From: Humulus lupulus
Lineage: Eukaryota > Streptophyta > Magnoliopsida > Rosales > Cannabaceae
Reading direction: 5' to 3'
Assembly (NCBI RefSeq): GCF_963169125.1
Contig: NC_084795.1
Span: 145,303,766-145,367,765, forward strand
DNA length: 64,000 bases
Positions 35,286-45,392 of the stretch are shown piece by piece. Under the pieces are notes generated by a model that made no database searches, was not told where the DNA came from, and saw only the letters and a list, made by a program, of their open reading frames with translations. Every line of letters starts with the position of its first letter. Positions within the stretch are counted from its first letter, which is position 1. The position numbers and the translations under genes are program-made.

Positions 35286-38017
35286 TGTTGGGGTTTTATG
35301 CCCTAATTAAAACCCAAATTCTTTGTAATATCATTTTATTATCAATAAAAGAATAGAAATCATTTTTTTACTTGGTCAATCACTTTGCTCACGTATTTTA
35401 TTTTCATGATTATTTGTTTAATATAAACTTCTATTAAATCCAGAGCATATAGCTAATCATATTTATAGTGACGTAATCACAATGGAATATAAATATGATT
35501 ATATGTTCAAAATAAGTTAGTCCTGAGATTAGTCAGTGCACATGATTTACACTGGCTTGCCAATCTACGATATGATCTACTTACACATTGTAGTGTTATG
35601 TTCTTTCCTTAACATTAGCAAGGTAGATAAGATCAGATGTATTTGTTACATCGGACAAGACCGATATTGACAGTTGATAAGATAAGTAAACATACCGTTA
35701 TTATCTATTCTAGTCATATCATATAGTTGACCATATGTCAATTCAATCTCAATTCAGAGTGGTTAGTATTCTAACTGATTGTATTATTTGAGTTCTTTGA
35801 CTTGTTCGTTACCAGCTTACCCTACGGACTAGCCCATACTTACATCTTGGGAACTCAGTAGTATAATTGAGTGGGATTGTTAATCATAGATATGAACATC
35901 TTTAGCTTCTGATGAAGAAGTGAAACGATGGTTTGCTTTTAGTTTGGTTCAAGGTGTTAAATGATAGAGATCTCATTTCAGTAATTAAATTAGTTTACTG
36001 AAATATCATTTACAAGAAACTAAGTATTTTAAGGATAAAATACAATGAGGGGTAAAACGGTATTTTAGTCCTATCTCATTGTAGACCGTCTATAGAGGAT
36101 TGAGTGACAATTATGGTTGTAACAATGGATAATTAATAGCGTGTCTATATTTGTTATAGAGCGTTCTATGAATTCAAGAGTGTAATTCCGAGTCTTTGGT
36201 GGAGTCACGAGGAATTAATAAGTTAGTAAATTTATTTGTTAGATTTATGATAACTTATTGAAGCTTGATTTCATAGGCCCATGGTCCCCATTGTACCTTG
36301 GATAAAATCATCTAGATAGTCTCAATTAATTGATTTAATTATCAATTAGAATTATCAAAGTTGACCAGGTCAATTTTGGATAGTTTCACAGAGTTATGTA
36401 ATTTTAAGAAGAAAAAAGAAATTATGGCAGATTTATTAATTAAGATAAATTTGTATCTAAATTAATAAATAAGTTTAAATCAAGGTTCAAATTATAAATA
36501 ATTAATTTGATAAAGGATTAAAATAATTAAATCAATAGAAAATAATACAGGCTTTGATTTTAAGTTCAATGGGCTTATAATCAAATGAGAAATTTCACGG
36601 GCCTAAAGCCCATGATAATTTCGACCTAGGGCTTTAAATTGACTATTATTTTATTGATTTTGAATTAAATTAAATGGCCTAATTAAGTATATAAAATGAG
36701 TGCTTAGAGAGAAGTCAAGATAGACGACAGATAAGTTTAATCACTAGTGTTAACCGAGATTTTCGGCAACTATCCTAGAGAAGGATATTTACTGATTATA
36801 ATAAAGAGAATAGAGGATCGACACAAGGTTTTTACGTGGTTGGGGCGTTAACTAGCCTTAGTCCACGAGTCTGTATATAAATCTGTATTAGAGCTAGAAT
36901 AAGCTTTTACAATGGAGTTGTTTAACTGTCTTTCAGCAGAGTTTCTGCCCCCCTCCTATGGAGCATTACAACTTATATTTATAGAATGAGGGGGACACCA
37001 GGTTTGGGCCGGGCCTGACCCGGGCCCATTTGGAATATGTGTACAGGGGGCCTTCCTAGTAGAGGTCCGAGCTAAAAAGATATATAGTACATCAAGCCCA
37101 AACCAGCTCAGGCCCAATTAGTTGCCCTGAGATGCAAGCATTCTCCCGACAAAACGGCACTTTGGCTCTGACCACTTCGAATCACGAGGCAGATTCAGGG
37201 GACAAGACCGGTCAGAGTACTTGGTTGCGCAGTCCTGACACGCCAGTAGACAATCCCAAGGAGACCCTTTCTGCAGGTGAAAAGTGGGGGGACAAGACCC
37301 ACGCGAAATGAGGCGGCTACAGTGTCCTGGACGCCTGGCCCATAGCCTGGGGATGAAGCGGTCCAGGTTAGTTTACCTTGGGCCCGCTGTGTTTACTTCG
37401 GGCCCGGACCATTCTGGGTCCGGGAGCGGGACGCGATGGCCGCGATGATCCGGGGCACTCTGGACAGTGCCGGGACCGTTCGAGCCGAATCATGAACCCG
37501 GAGATACTTCCCGGACCTTCCTGCACAGGCCCAGTCCGTAGTCCGCGAGTTGGGCCCGAATACCGAACCGGCCCCTCTGACCGTGGGCCGGGGCGAGGGC
37601 CCAAAACCCTGACTGGAAATGGGGATAACAACTAGTTTTCTGATAGTTTTAGATTCTCTCTAAACACAAGTCTTTTTCTAAGCCTCTTTGTTATTTTCTC
37701 TTCTTCTCTCTATATCTATCTCATGTGTTGAGAATTGTCCACACTAGTCTAGGTGATTCTAATGATACATTGGAAGATTGTGAAGAAATTAGAAGAACTG
37801 TTCAGTTTCTTGATAAACTCTGCGACAGAAAGGATACAAGAGTTAGAGAAACTGAAGGAATGACTCTTTCATTCTACTGCGTATACTGTAAGTATTCTTA
37901 TCTTTGTTTCTCTTTGAATTCAATTTTAGAAACATGTTCTAGGTTATCTCATATTAATTTGTTTAATATTAGATCTACATGAAAATAAACAAAGATCCTG
38001 ATAAGTTTTTCCCAACA
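35286..38017 (+). repeat. 3' LTR of the copia element, with an insert
   Basis: The LTR runs from TGTTGGGGTTTTATGCCC to TTTTTCCCAACA. Without the 883-bp insert and its duplicated ACTAG it is about 1844 bp, close to the 1829-bp solo LTR at 2389. The part after 35811 aligns with the 5' LTR remnant at 9089-10416 with few differences. Confidence 0.92.
36748..37630 (-). mobile_element. Tat/Retand-type solo LTR in the copia 3' LTR
   Basis: The 883-bp segment has inverted ends TGTTA/TAACA and perfect ACTAG duplications at 36743-36747 and 37631-37635. The uninterrupted site is seen in the 5' LTR (ATCACTGGTTTTCTG near 10027). On the minus strand it begins TGTTATCCCC, like the Retand-type LTR at 43210 (TGTTATCCCT), has a TATAAATA box near 36975 and an R/U5-like AACCACGTAAAAACC phrase near 36835. 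The start-side half is very GC-rich (about 37380-37600). Confidence 0.9.
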
Positions 38018-38562
38018 GAATCTCCAAAACAAAAGTCATTAGCCTCATTATTCTAAGAGACCTTAACGAGTGAATCAAAAGATCCAATAAACATAAATAG
38101 GAGTTCATGAATACTTGGGATTTAGACTGATCTACAAATGATCATCTATTATGACAAGAATTAAATCTTTACGTCAAACGACAAGTTTATAAAGATAATT
38201 AATTCTTATCGGTCCTGTCATATATAATCTCTATTATATACAATACATTTACTAAGATGTCTATCCACATCAGTAATTTGAATCTAGATTACTTGCATCT
38301 CATATGCTTAGCAAACCGTACTTGTAACCATTCATTAAAGATTCCTTACTGTAATATGCTACTGACTATTTTATTCATATATATGATATTAATTCTCTCG
38401 TAATAATACGAGATCATATTCTCATGAATGAATAGGAAATTTTCTTGATATAATCATATAATTAATTCAAACAATAATTATAACATTCAAATATAATAAA
38501 TTGTACTTTTATTTGAAACTAATAAAATGTCTTTACATGCTTTTAGGGCATTAATCCTAACA
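38018..38562 (-). mobile_element. Fragment of another copia-type LTR
   Basis: Read on the minus strand from 38562 the sequence starts TGTTAGGATTAATGCCCTAA, a classic copia LTR start, and stays AT-rich to 38018, where the end of the plus-strand copia 3' LTR abuts. The rest of this LTR should lie on the far side of the copia insertion, where sequence has been lost. The insertion cuts the antisense Tat ORF just after VPDEDG. Confidence 0.75.
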
Positions 38563-39783
38563 CCATCTTCATCCGGAACATTGGGGACAGTAGAAGAAAA
38601 CAGCCCAACCTTCCTAAGGTTCTCTGAAGTAACGAGAACCTTGACGTTCTTCTCCTCAGGGGTCATGGAAATCAATGCCTTGGCCGTAACAGTCATGGCA
38701 TGGGTCGGGAACGGTCTATAAAACGGCCCTACGTGCTTGGACTTCGAGTAGCTGGCCACTACATCTTTAGTGAAGAAATAGTTGTCAGCATATCTAAACG
38801 CCTTGTTGTTTCCAGAAATCTCTTCCAAGAAGGAATCGGTACCCTTGTTCGTATAATGGTGGAAGTGGAAGTACCTCAAGTTGCGTTGAGAAAGGTTCGT
38901 CTTCAGATCAAACAATTAGTGGATCTCATGAGGTACTGGAGAAGCCCATTTTTTACGATGATAGATAATGTACAACGCAAATAACGCCAAGATAGAGTTG
39001 GGAGCCAACTGAGAGGGACTAATACTGAAATAATCCACCACGCTATGGAAATATATATTAAGAGGAAGTAAGGCACCAGACTTAATGGAAGAGCATGTCC
39101 AAGTGCACATATCCAAAGAGGGATCCTCAACTCTGTCGTCCAGACCAGGGATAGTGATGAAAATGCCAGAAAGGTCGAAGGCCTTCCTTAAGTTCTTTAC
39201 CTTATCTTCAATCATGTCAGAGGAAACTCCTTTGAACCAAACCACCTCGTAATCAGTAGGGTGAGGCTTCTCAACTGGTTTCCATATGATCTATCTAGCA
39301 AAGGTGGCCCCATAATCTGATGGATGGAACTCTTTCTGTCGTCTCTTCTTCTGCTGCGCAACTGGTGAGACTATCTTGCTCTTGGGAGAAGTACGAGCTA
39401 CCTTAGGCTGGAACTTGTGAAAAGAACACTCCTAAGGGTGAGTAGCCTGGCAATGAGAGCCCTCAGTATACTCTCGCTGAGAAAAATAGTGATGGGGAAC
39501 CCGAATGGTATCCCGATGAGAAGGGCGTTGCGAGGAGTCTCGCTGACCAGACAAACTCCGTTGAGAAGAATGACCTCGATGCACAGAAGTACCACTAGGC
39601 AGAGTGGTACCATGTCGGAGAGCCTGAGATGCACCTCGATGAGATGTGCCCTGAGAGCCACAAGGAGTACTATGCTGAGAAGAGATCTGAGAAGAGCCAG
39701 GGCGAAGAGCCCTGAGTGATGTGCCTGACAATGTGAGGATCATCTTCGGAATTTTGCCGAGTTGTTTGTTTTACTCTCGCCAT
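38563..39783 (-). pseudogene. Antisense extra ORF of Tat element (putative gypsy-type transposon domain)
   Basis: On the minus strand, residues such as SGALLPLNIYFHSVVDYFSISPSQLAPNS occupy 38990-39080 in the pattern of the plant 'putative gypsy type transposon' family (PF04195-like): a short hydrophobic helix, then S-Q-L-x-P-N. An in-frame TAA near 38918 separates it from FHFHHYTNKGTDSFLEE and the region up to VPNVPDEDG, where a copia LTR interrupts. Upstream, 39400-39740 is a Ser/Gln/Arg-rich low-complexity stretch, and a possible start MARVKQTTRQ is at 39783. The function of these ORFs is unknown. The family call is from motif memory, not a search. Confidence 0.65.
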
Positions 39784-40079
39784 TGGGCTATACCTTCTCA
39801 AGAAATATTCTTCACTGAATAAATATAGAGCGGAATGAGGAAGAATCCTTTTCACCCTTTCCAACAGCTTCTGAGGAGTACACTCGCTCAAAGACTTGTC
39901 AGCCGAAGAGGAGCTATACATATGCAACAAAGAAAGGAAAAAAAGTAAAGTTAGTATATCGACGTAATGAAGCTCCCTACCATGAACGAAATAGGCCAGT
40001 AGCTGGGGGCATATCCGTTACTAAGAAATCAAGGGAAAAATTGATCGAAGTCACAAAGGAGGGTCGACCTAGGCCCTAA

Positions 40080-40628
40080 GCTTACAAAACGGGAAGGAAA
40101 TGTCATAGGTGGTCAGCCTACCACCTTAGGCTGACCACCCTAGGATGCAAACTTCAGAAAAATGCCAGAGGGCTAAGGTTCAAGTCCCCAATAAATCATA
40201 CAGAATAAGGAAGACCCTAAGGAGATCAATAAAAAGAAAAAAAATTAAGGGTCACAGGTGGTCCCCCTATGATTGGGCCGACCACCCTTGCTTGGGAACC
40301 CTGGAAATCGCCTAGGGCATAGGAAATGCTACCTAGGATTGGATTTGTAACCCTGGAAATCGCTTATGCCTGGATCTGAATCCTTGGAAATTGCCTAATC
40401 ATAGGGTTTATAAGCCTGGTAATTGCCCAATCATAGGGTTTATAAGCCTGAAAATCGCCCAGGCTAGGAAAACCCTAGGGTAGTCGGCCTGTACCCTAAT
40501 CCTTTAAGCCTGGAAATCGCTCAGGATAAAGAAACCCTAGGGTGGTCGGCCTATGATGGATTTGTGAGCTTGGAAATCGCCCAGGCTAAGGAAAATCTAA
40601 GGGTGGTCAGCTTACATACCTCTAAACC
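40080..40628 (+). repeat. Degenerate repeats in the Retand 3' region, left block
   Basis: The phrases CCTGGAAATCGCC and GGGTGGTCGGCCTA recur about every 40-70 bp, with variants such as CTTGGAAATTGCC, and an inverted pair GGTGGTCAGCCTA/TAGGCTGACCACC near 40107-40141. The same GGTGGTCGGCCT word repeats at 43370-43525, past the solo LTR, so one repeat-rich region was split. Confidence 0.75.
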
Positions 40629-42519
40629 TGTAATGACCCACTAATCTAGACTATTTGGACCATTAACGAAACTATACATAAAACTTACATTTTTATGAAA
40701 ATACCATAATTTTATTGAGTAACTTGTAAAATAAGAGTTACTTACAAATAAATAGAATACTAAGAAGGATATGGGATCCCATTGTCTTTAAAAACAAAAC
40801 ATGATTTAAAATAAAAGACATTACATAAATGGTGCGGAAAATACATATAAAAAGACATAAAACAGAAACTACATCCTCGAATCGAATAACGCTCGGCCCC
40901 TTGACTCCATTCACCATCGATACACATCCTCTAAGCGTCACGAATCTTACCGCCTCTAAAGCTTATTTTCCTACACATAAACAGAAAAGAATGAGCCTAA
41001 TGCCCAGCAAGGAAAATCTAACACATAGTCATACACATAAATTTCATAATAGACGTAAAGACTTAACATAATACATATAACATACACTTATTATAATGGC
41101 CATTATTACTTGGGGTCCCATAGACTAAACAAGCATATGCCCATGGGATTAGTGGGGTCCTACTAGCTAAGTAGGTCATATGCCCATAACCCATTTGGGG
41201 TCTTGTTAGTCATATGGGTCATATGCCCAAGCCTACAAACATACATGCATACATATCATAACACATTTAACAACATAAAACATAAGATAACATAAGCATA
41301 TAACATATTGATTCTAGCCTATTTTCCTTACCAAAGTTACCGAGATATGTGGACTGAGTTGGGACTTTTGGAACACTCCTAATAATCATAATGAACAAGA
41401 GTGAGTTGAAAGAAGAAAAGAGATGAAAAGGAAAATGGGAAGACTAAACCATTTGAGAATCATGCTTACCGAAACTTATGTGCTCAAGAACTTAGATTCC
41501 CTAACCAAAATGAAGATTAAGGTTAGAGATTGAGTAGAAGACTATGAGAAAGAAAATAACATAATACAGAAATGAACTAGAGTTTTGGTTACCTCAAAGA
41601 CTTGAAAGACCAATCTACACCTCAACCGAAATACTATAGAACCTCACTTCCCAAAGTGTTTGATAAGCTTATGATGTTTAAGCTTATGATTTTCCCAAAC
41701 CAGGTGTTTACACTCTCACACTCACTTAACACTAGCAGCTTCTGAACTTAGAGCAAAAGGTGAATAATGGCTGGGTACTAGGTCCTATTTATAGAGTTTG
41801 GAGATGAAAGGATCTTGATTTTACGTGAATAAAAATAATAGCTTTTTAGGTGAAAAATATTTGAATAATCGTTCAGCAGAGGCTGAAGACTCGCTCAAAA
41901 GATGCTGGACTTATGAAGGAGTTTGAATGGCTGAAAGGATAAGAATTCAAAAACGTTTGAACATATGCTGAAGGAGGCGATATATCGCCCCCTGTAGGCG
42001 ATATATCGCCTGGGCCAGTATGCCCGAGGCGACCGTGCATCGTCTCGTGTTTTCCGTATCTACGTGCTGCGATATATCGGCACACGCTGAATAATTAAAC
42101 ACGAAATTACACATTTTTAGCTAAGTTTGAATGGAGTAAACAGCCTTGACTAAGCCCTCAACGTATTCAAAGCTGCTGACTGACCCTATAACATTCAAAC
42201 TTTACTCCTTATTAAATTTAATCCTCAAAAATACATAATCCTTAATCACCATTCATACACATGTGCTTAAAATCCTATTGGTTGATGTCTAAACCTTATA
42301 ATATAATAAATATAATCCTTAATATCAGTCACATTAATCAAACCTTAGGTTATACTTAATATTCTTAAACTATAGATTAAACTTAGAAAATCTACAAGTA
42401 CTACTATGAGTGTCCAAATAATTCCCGGTCTGAACCAAAAATCCACAGTAACAAAGATAATACTATACATACTATAATACTACTAAACAATTAGCTAAGT
42501 AAAGTTCTTGGACTCTACA
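40629..42519 (-). mobile_element. Solo LTR of an unassigned gypsy-like family
   Basis: The 1891-bp segment has perfect AAACC duplications at 40624-40628 and 42520-42524. On the minus strand it starts TGTAGAGTCCAAGAAC and ends GTGGGTCATTACA, with a TATA box CTATAAATAGG near 41800. About 180-280 bp upstream of that box are three copies of the palindromic word GCGATATATCGC or a one-sided form (41972-42080). No coding region. Confidence 0.9.
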
Positions 42520-43209
42520 AAACCCTAAAGCATCACGCAAAAAGAAATAAGGATCAAGCCAATCTTTGATTGAAAATAAGTTTTTTTATTCAAACAAGTG
42601 AGTTGTTTTAAATCAAAATAGAGCATAGCAAGGAAATTCAGACAGGTTCATCAAAGACGTAAAGATTGGGAAAGAATACTTACCCAAGAGAAGATACACA
42701 GAGTTGATGAAGAGTTGGAGAATTTCACAGCTCAGAATTTCCCTGAAGTAGGTGCATGGGTCAAGGATTTGATGAGTGAGTCCCTACTTGTAGCCTCTCA
42801 GGCTAATCATATTTTTAGGGATTAATACCCTTGAAAAATATATTATATTTTTAGGAATTCAAAATTCCTTGAAAAATATATTAGATTTTTAGGAAATTAA
42901 TTTTCCTTGAAAAAGATGATTATTTTTAGGAATTACAATTTTCCTTGAAAAATATTATCGCTTTTAAGAATTAAAAAATATTCCTTGAAAAACAGATTAT
43001 GTTTTTAGGAGTCTAATTCTTTGAAAAATGTAACTATTTTTAGAATTAGAATCCTTGAAAAATACGTGCTGAGAAAATTATCGATAGTTGATAAAGTATT
43101 ACGTAAGGTCCCGAGGGACTTTGCTGTTAGAGTACTACTACGATATGTTTCTCGGGCCAGATCAAGTTTACCGTAATGTGGGACACAGTATGATAAACTT
43201 GGGGGCAAA
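42520..43209 (+). other. Retand 3' untranslated region and polypurine tract
   Basis: Non-coding sequence between the solo LTR and the 3' LTR. It holds the tandem repeat at 42813-43065 and ends in AACTTGGGGGCAAA, a good polypurine tract directly before TGTTATCCC. The phrase GATATGTTTCTCGGGCC-like near 43143 precedes it. No gene seen. Confidence 0.65.
42813..43065 (+). repeat. AT-rich tandem repeat, about 7 degenerate units
   Basis: Units of roughly 35-45 bp read TTTTTAGGAATT, a variable centre, then ATTCCTTGAAAAATATATTA. Each unit contains a small inverted repeat (GGAATT...AATTCC) that could form a hairpin. The units are imperfect in length and sequence. Confidence 0.85.
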
Positions 43210-44182
43210 TGTTATCCCTAAAAATTCAAGAGATGACGTGGTGAATGAGAAAGCGACACGTGGCATCACAAGTCATGGAAAAAACGACAAAGCATTAAAA
43301 AAGACCGATGAACAAAAATGGATAGGTCCAGGACCTATAGGGAAGTCGACCAAGCCTAAACCCCCAAGGGGTGGTCGACCTAGCCCTAGCCCTCTATGGG
43401 TGGTCAGCCTGACCCCAACCCTTAGGGGTAGTTGGCCTGATCCCAACCCCTAGGGGTGGTCAGCCTAGCATGCCTAAGAACCACATGGGGTGGTCGGCCC
43501 ACCCTATTCTTCATAGGATGGTCGGCCTAAACTCCCAAATACACTTTGCTGGATGAAGTTCACGCTCGTTCAAGCTGAAGATCAACAGAGCACCTAGAAG
43601 ATTAACAGGCCTAACACTTAGAAGATCAACATGCCTTGCACCCAGAAGATCAATAGGCCTAGCACCCAAGCTCTAAAGGGTCATCAAGCCGAGCACCTAA
43701 GTCTCATAGACCAACCAAGACTTATCGTTTTCCCGAAGGTTTCAATCGTGCATCATCAACCACGATCCAGAGAAACGACGAGAAGACCCACGATCTCATA
43801 ATCATGGGAAGGTGGACACATATCTCCACTCCCAATGATCGTGTACCACACCACGATCCCTAGTCTTGTTGATCATGTAACAACCCTTGGGTCTTAAAAG
43901 AGGGATTTAAAGACTTTTGGATTGATCATTTGGATTAACTTCTAGGCAAATCTGTGACGAGTGAACTCTTTAGTTCATCTTTGTAATTGTCAATCGAGTG
44001 ATTCAATACTAAATATTAAGTGGATTACGTTATTACTGTTAATCAAAACAGGGCTTAACCACTATAAATTTCTGTGTGTTTTGTTTATATATTTGTACTT
44101 TGTCTATATTTACATTTATATCGTTCAAAATGTGTCGTATATCGTACATACGACAGTTGACCAATTTCAGAAAAAGTCAACA
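43210..44182 (+). repeat. 3' LTR of the Retand/Tat-type element
   Basis: The 973-bp segment starts TGTTATCCCT right after the polypurine tract and ends GTCAACA. The R/U5-like phrase AACCACTATAAATTTCTGTG near 44056 supports plus orientation. It contains GGTGGTCGGCCT-type repeats (43370-43525) and a repeat of AGAAGATCAACA-like words near 43575-43655. The downstream partner of its target duplication cannot be tested. Confidence 0.75.
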
Positions 44183-44670
44183 AGTACAATTGCACATATT
44201 GAGCCAAATATAGTATTAACTTAATTTTTTGTGTCAAATTTGGCACACAATTTACATCTTGCATTGGAGATGACCTTATAATTCCAATTCAATCTAATTG
44301 TAATTGGATAGATTGGGGGTAATTGGATTGGTTTGGATCTCCAGCTCCCCTACATGTGGGCACGTGATGGAGAAGTGACCGAGGTGCTTAATTCAAAAGT
44401 TAGGTCTATATGAGGATATTACTAAATTCATTTATAAATCAATTATTAAAAAATAAAAAAAAAGTATTGGATTAGTATAAAAAAAAATACAACTTAAATA
44501 TGTTATAGTATAACATATCTAAATGGATTCACGTGAGAGGCTTGTATGTTATACAGAAAAATAAAAACTAAGGATTTTCATTTTTGTTTTTTGAAGTCTG
44601 ATTTTAATGTTTTTAGTCATCACTTTTGATTCAGGAGTCTGATTTTGATTTCAGTATTTTATTCATAACT
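44183..44670. other. AT-rich intergenic DNA
   Basis: Nothing recognisable in about 490 bp between the LTR end and the inverted-repeat element. Low GC and several A-runs near 44445-44495. No gene or promoter is called. Confidence 0.5.
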
Positions 44671-45050
44671 TTTTAAAAATGGTTTATACATTTTTGGACC
44701 ATGTATTTTGTCTCATCACCTGTTTGGATCTTGTGTTTAAACAAATTACTTTTTGGATCCTATGTTTTGTAAAATGATTAAAATAGAACCCTAAACCCGA
44801 TTTTGGTAAATGATTTCTCAACTAAAATTACAAATAATTTACCAAACTAACAATTCAGAACAAAAATAAAATCATTCTGCTTAAAAACTGTGTTGTTATA
44901 TTTAATTTTTTATTTATTAAAATTGAGTTTATGGTTCAATTTTAATCATTTTACAAAATATAATGTTCAAAAAATAATTTGTCAATACATAGGGTCAAAA
45001 CAACTAATGGGATAAAACACATAGTCCAAAAAAGTATAATCCCTTTTAAG
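44671..45050. mobile_element. Inverted-repeat (MITE-like) element upstream of RFC3
   Basis: The left arm 44671-44805 (TTTTTGGACCATGTATTTTG; GTAAAATGATTAAAATAGAACC) is matched in inverse order by the right arm 44917-45050 (GTCCAAAAAAGTATAA; GGTTCAATTTTAATCATTTTAC), giving arms of about 130 bp with mismatches around a ~110-bp centre. The outside flanks are themselves similar (AGTATTTTATTCATAACTTT and AGTATTTTAGTTATAACTTT), an imperfect ~20-bp direct repeat. Long arms suggest a Mutator-type MITE, but the target duplication is not of clean 9-bp form, so the class is open. It lies about 340 bp upstream of the RFC3 start. Confidence 0.75.
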
Positions 45051-45284
45051 AATAGTATTTTAGTTATAACTTTCTAAGCTTCTAATTTCAGTGTTCTAAA
45101 CATATTTAATTACATATAACATTGTAAATTGTATGATAGTTAAAAAAGGTAATAAAAATAAAGTAATAAATTTTCTAAATAAAAGTTAAAAAAATAAAAA
45201 TAAAATTATAACAAAAAAAATATGTGTAATTTCCGCAAATAAAAATAAAATAAAAATCATAGCCAAAAGAAAGAGACTTTAAAA

Positions 45285-45343
45285 GCGGGAAAGAGGGTGA
45301 GTTGAGCGTGGTGAGGGAGAGTTGAAGTTCCCGCCATTTATAG
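45285..45343 (+). promoter_or_regulatory. RFC3 proximal promoter with E2F-type site
   Basis: GCGGGAAA at 45285-45292 is the exact complement of TTTCCCGC, the plant E2F consensus, and TTCCCGCC at 45328-45335 is a weaker relative. A TATA-like ATTTATAG lies at 45336-45343, about 50 bp before the ATG. E2F control is known for plant replication genes, so this fits S-phase expression of a clamp-loader gene. Transcription start is not known from the sequence. Confidence 0.65.
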
Positions 45344-45392
45344 GGTTCTATATGAGAATAAGTCGTCATTAGTAAATTTTTCAATTAGAGCG

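Larger units (their letters stand above)
9089..38017 (+). mobile_element. Ty1/copia element carrying nested insertions
   Basis: The element comprises a 5'-truncated 5' LTR (9089-10416), internal region 10417-15854, a nested gypsy element (15855-34661), the rest of the internal region to 35285, and a 3' LTR (35286-38017) with its own insert. Removing the gypsy insert and one copy of the AGTAG/AGTTG duplication joins the RNase H region at GVVSKYQSNPG. The pol order protease, integrase, RT, RNase H is that of Ty1/copia. Every domain has stops or shifts. The right flank starts gaatc, but the left partner of the target duplication is gone. Confidence 0.9.
38563..44182 (+). mobile_element. 3' half of a Retand/Tat-type Ty3/gypsy element
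   Basis: From left to right: an extra ORF on the opposite strand (38563-39783), a repeat-rich non-coding region interrupted by a solo LTR (40629-42519), tandem repeats (42813-43065), a polypurine tract (CTTGGGGGCAAA, to 43209) and a 3' LTR (43210-44182). An antisense ORF between pol and the 3' LTR together with amplified repeats is the known arrangement of Retand-like Tat elements. The gag-pol half would lie beyond the copia nest and is not in the window; the opposite-strand Tat remnant at 1-5895 cannot be its other half without an inversion. Confidence 0.72.

Noticed and set aside
37378..37635. Open stretches on both strands in a GC-rich segment
   Set aside because: They lie inside an 883-bp solo LTR with perfect target duplications; GC-rich DNA simply lacks stops.
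39754..39783. MARVKQTTRQ resembles the histone H3 N-terminus
   Set aside because: Similarity is limited to about ten residues, the rest is unrelated and the frame lies in a retrotransposon antisense ORF; most likely coincidence.
42813..43065. Regularly spaced repeats that might suggest a CRISPR-like array
   Set aside because: Units are degenerate, spacers are not unique sequences, and the DNA is a plant retrotransposon 3' region.
43088..43453. A 121-codon open stretch with PPRGGRPSPSP
   Set aside because: It spans the polypurine tract and LTR start and is made of the GGTGGTCGGCC repeats.
1..44182. The minus-strand Tat remnant (1-5895) and the plus-strand Retand half (38563-44182) as one split element
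   Set aside because: They lie in opposite orientation, so joining them would need an inversion for which there is no evidence.
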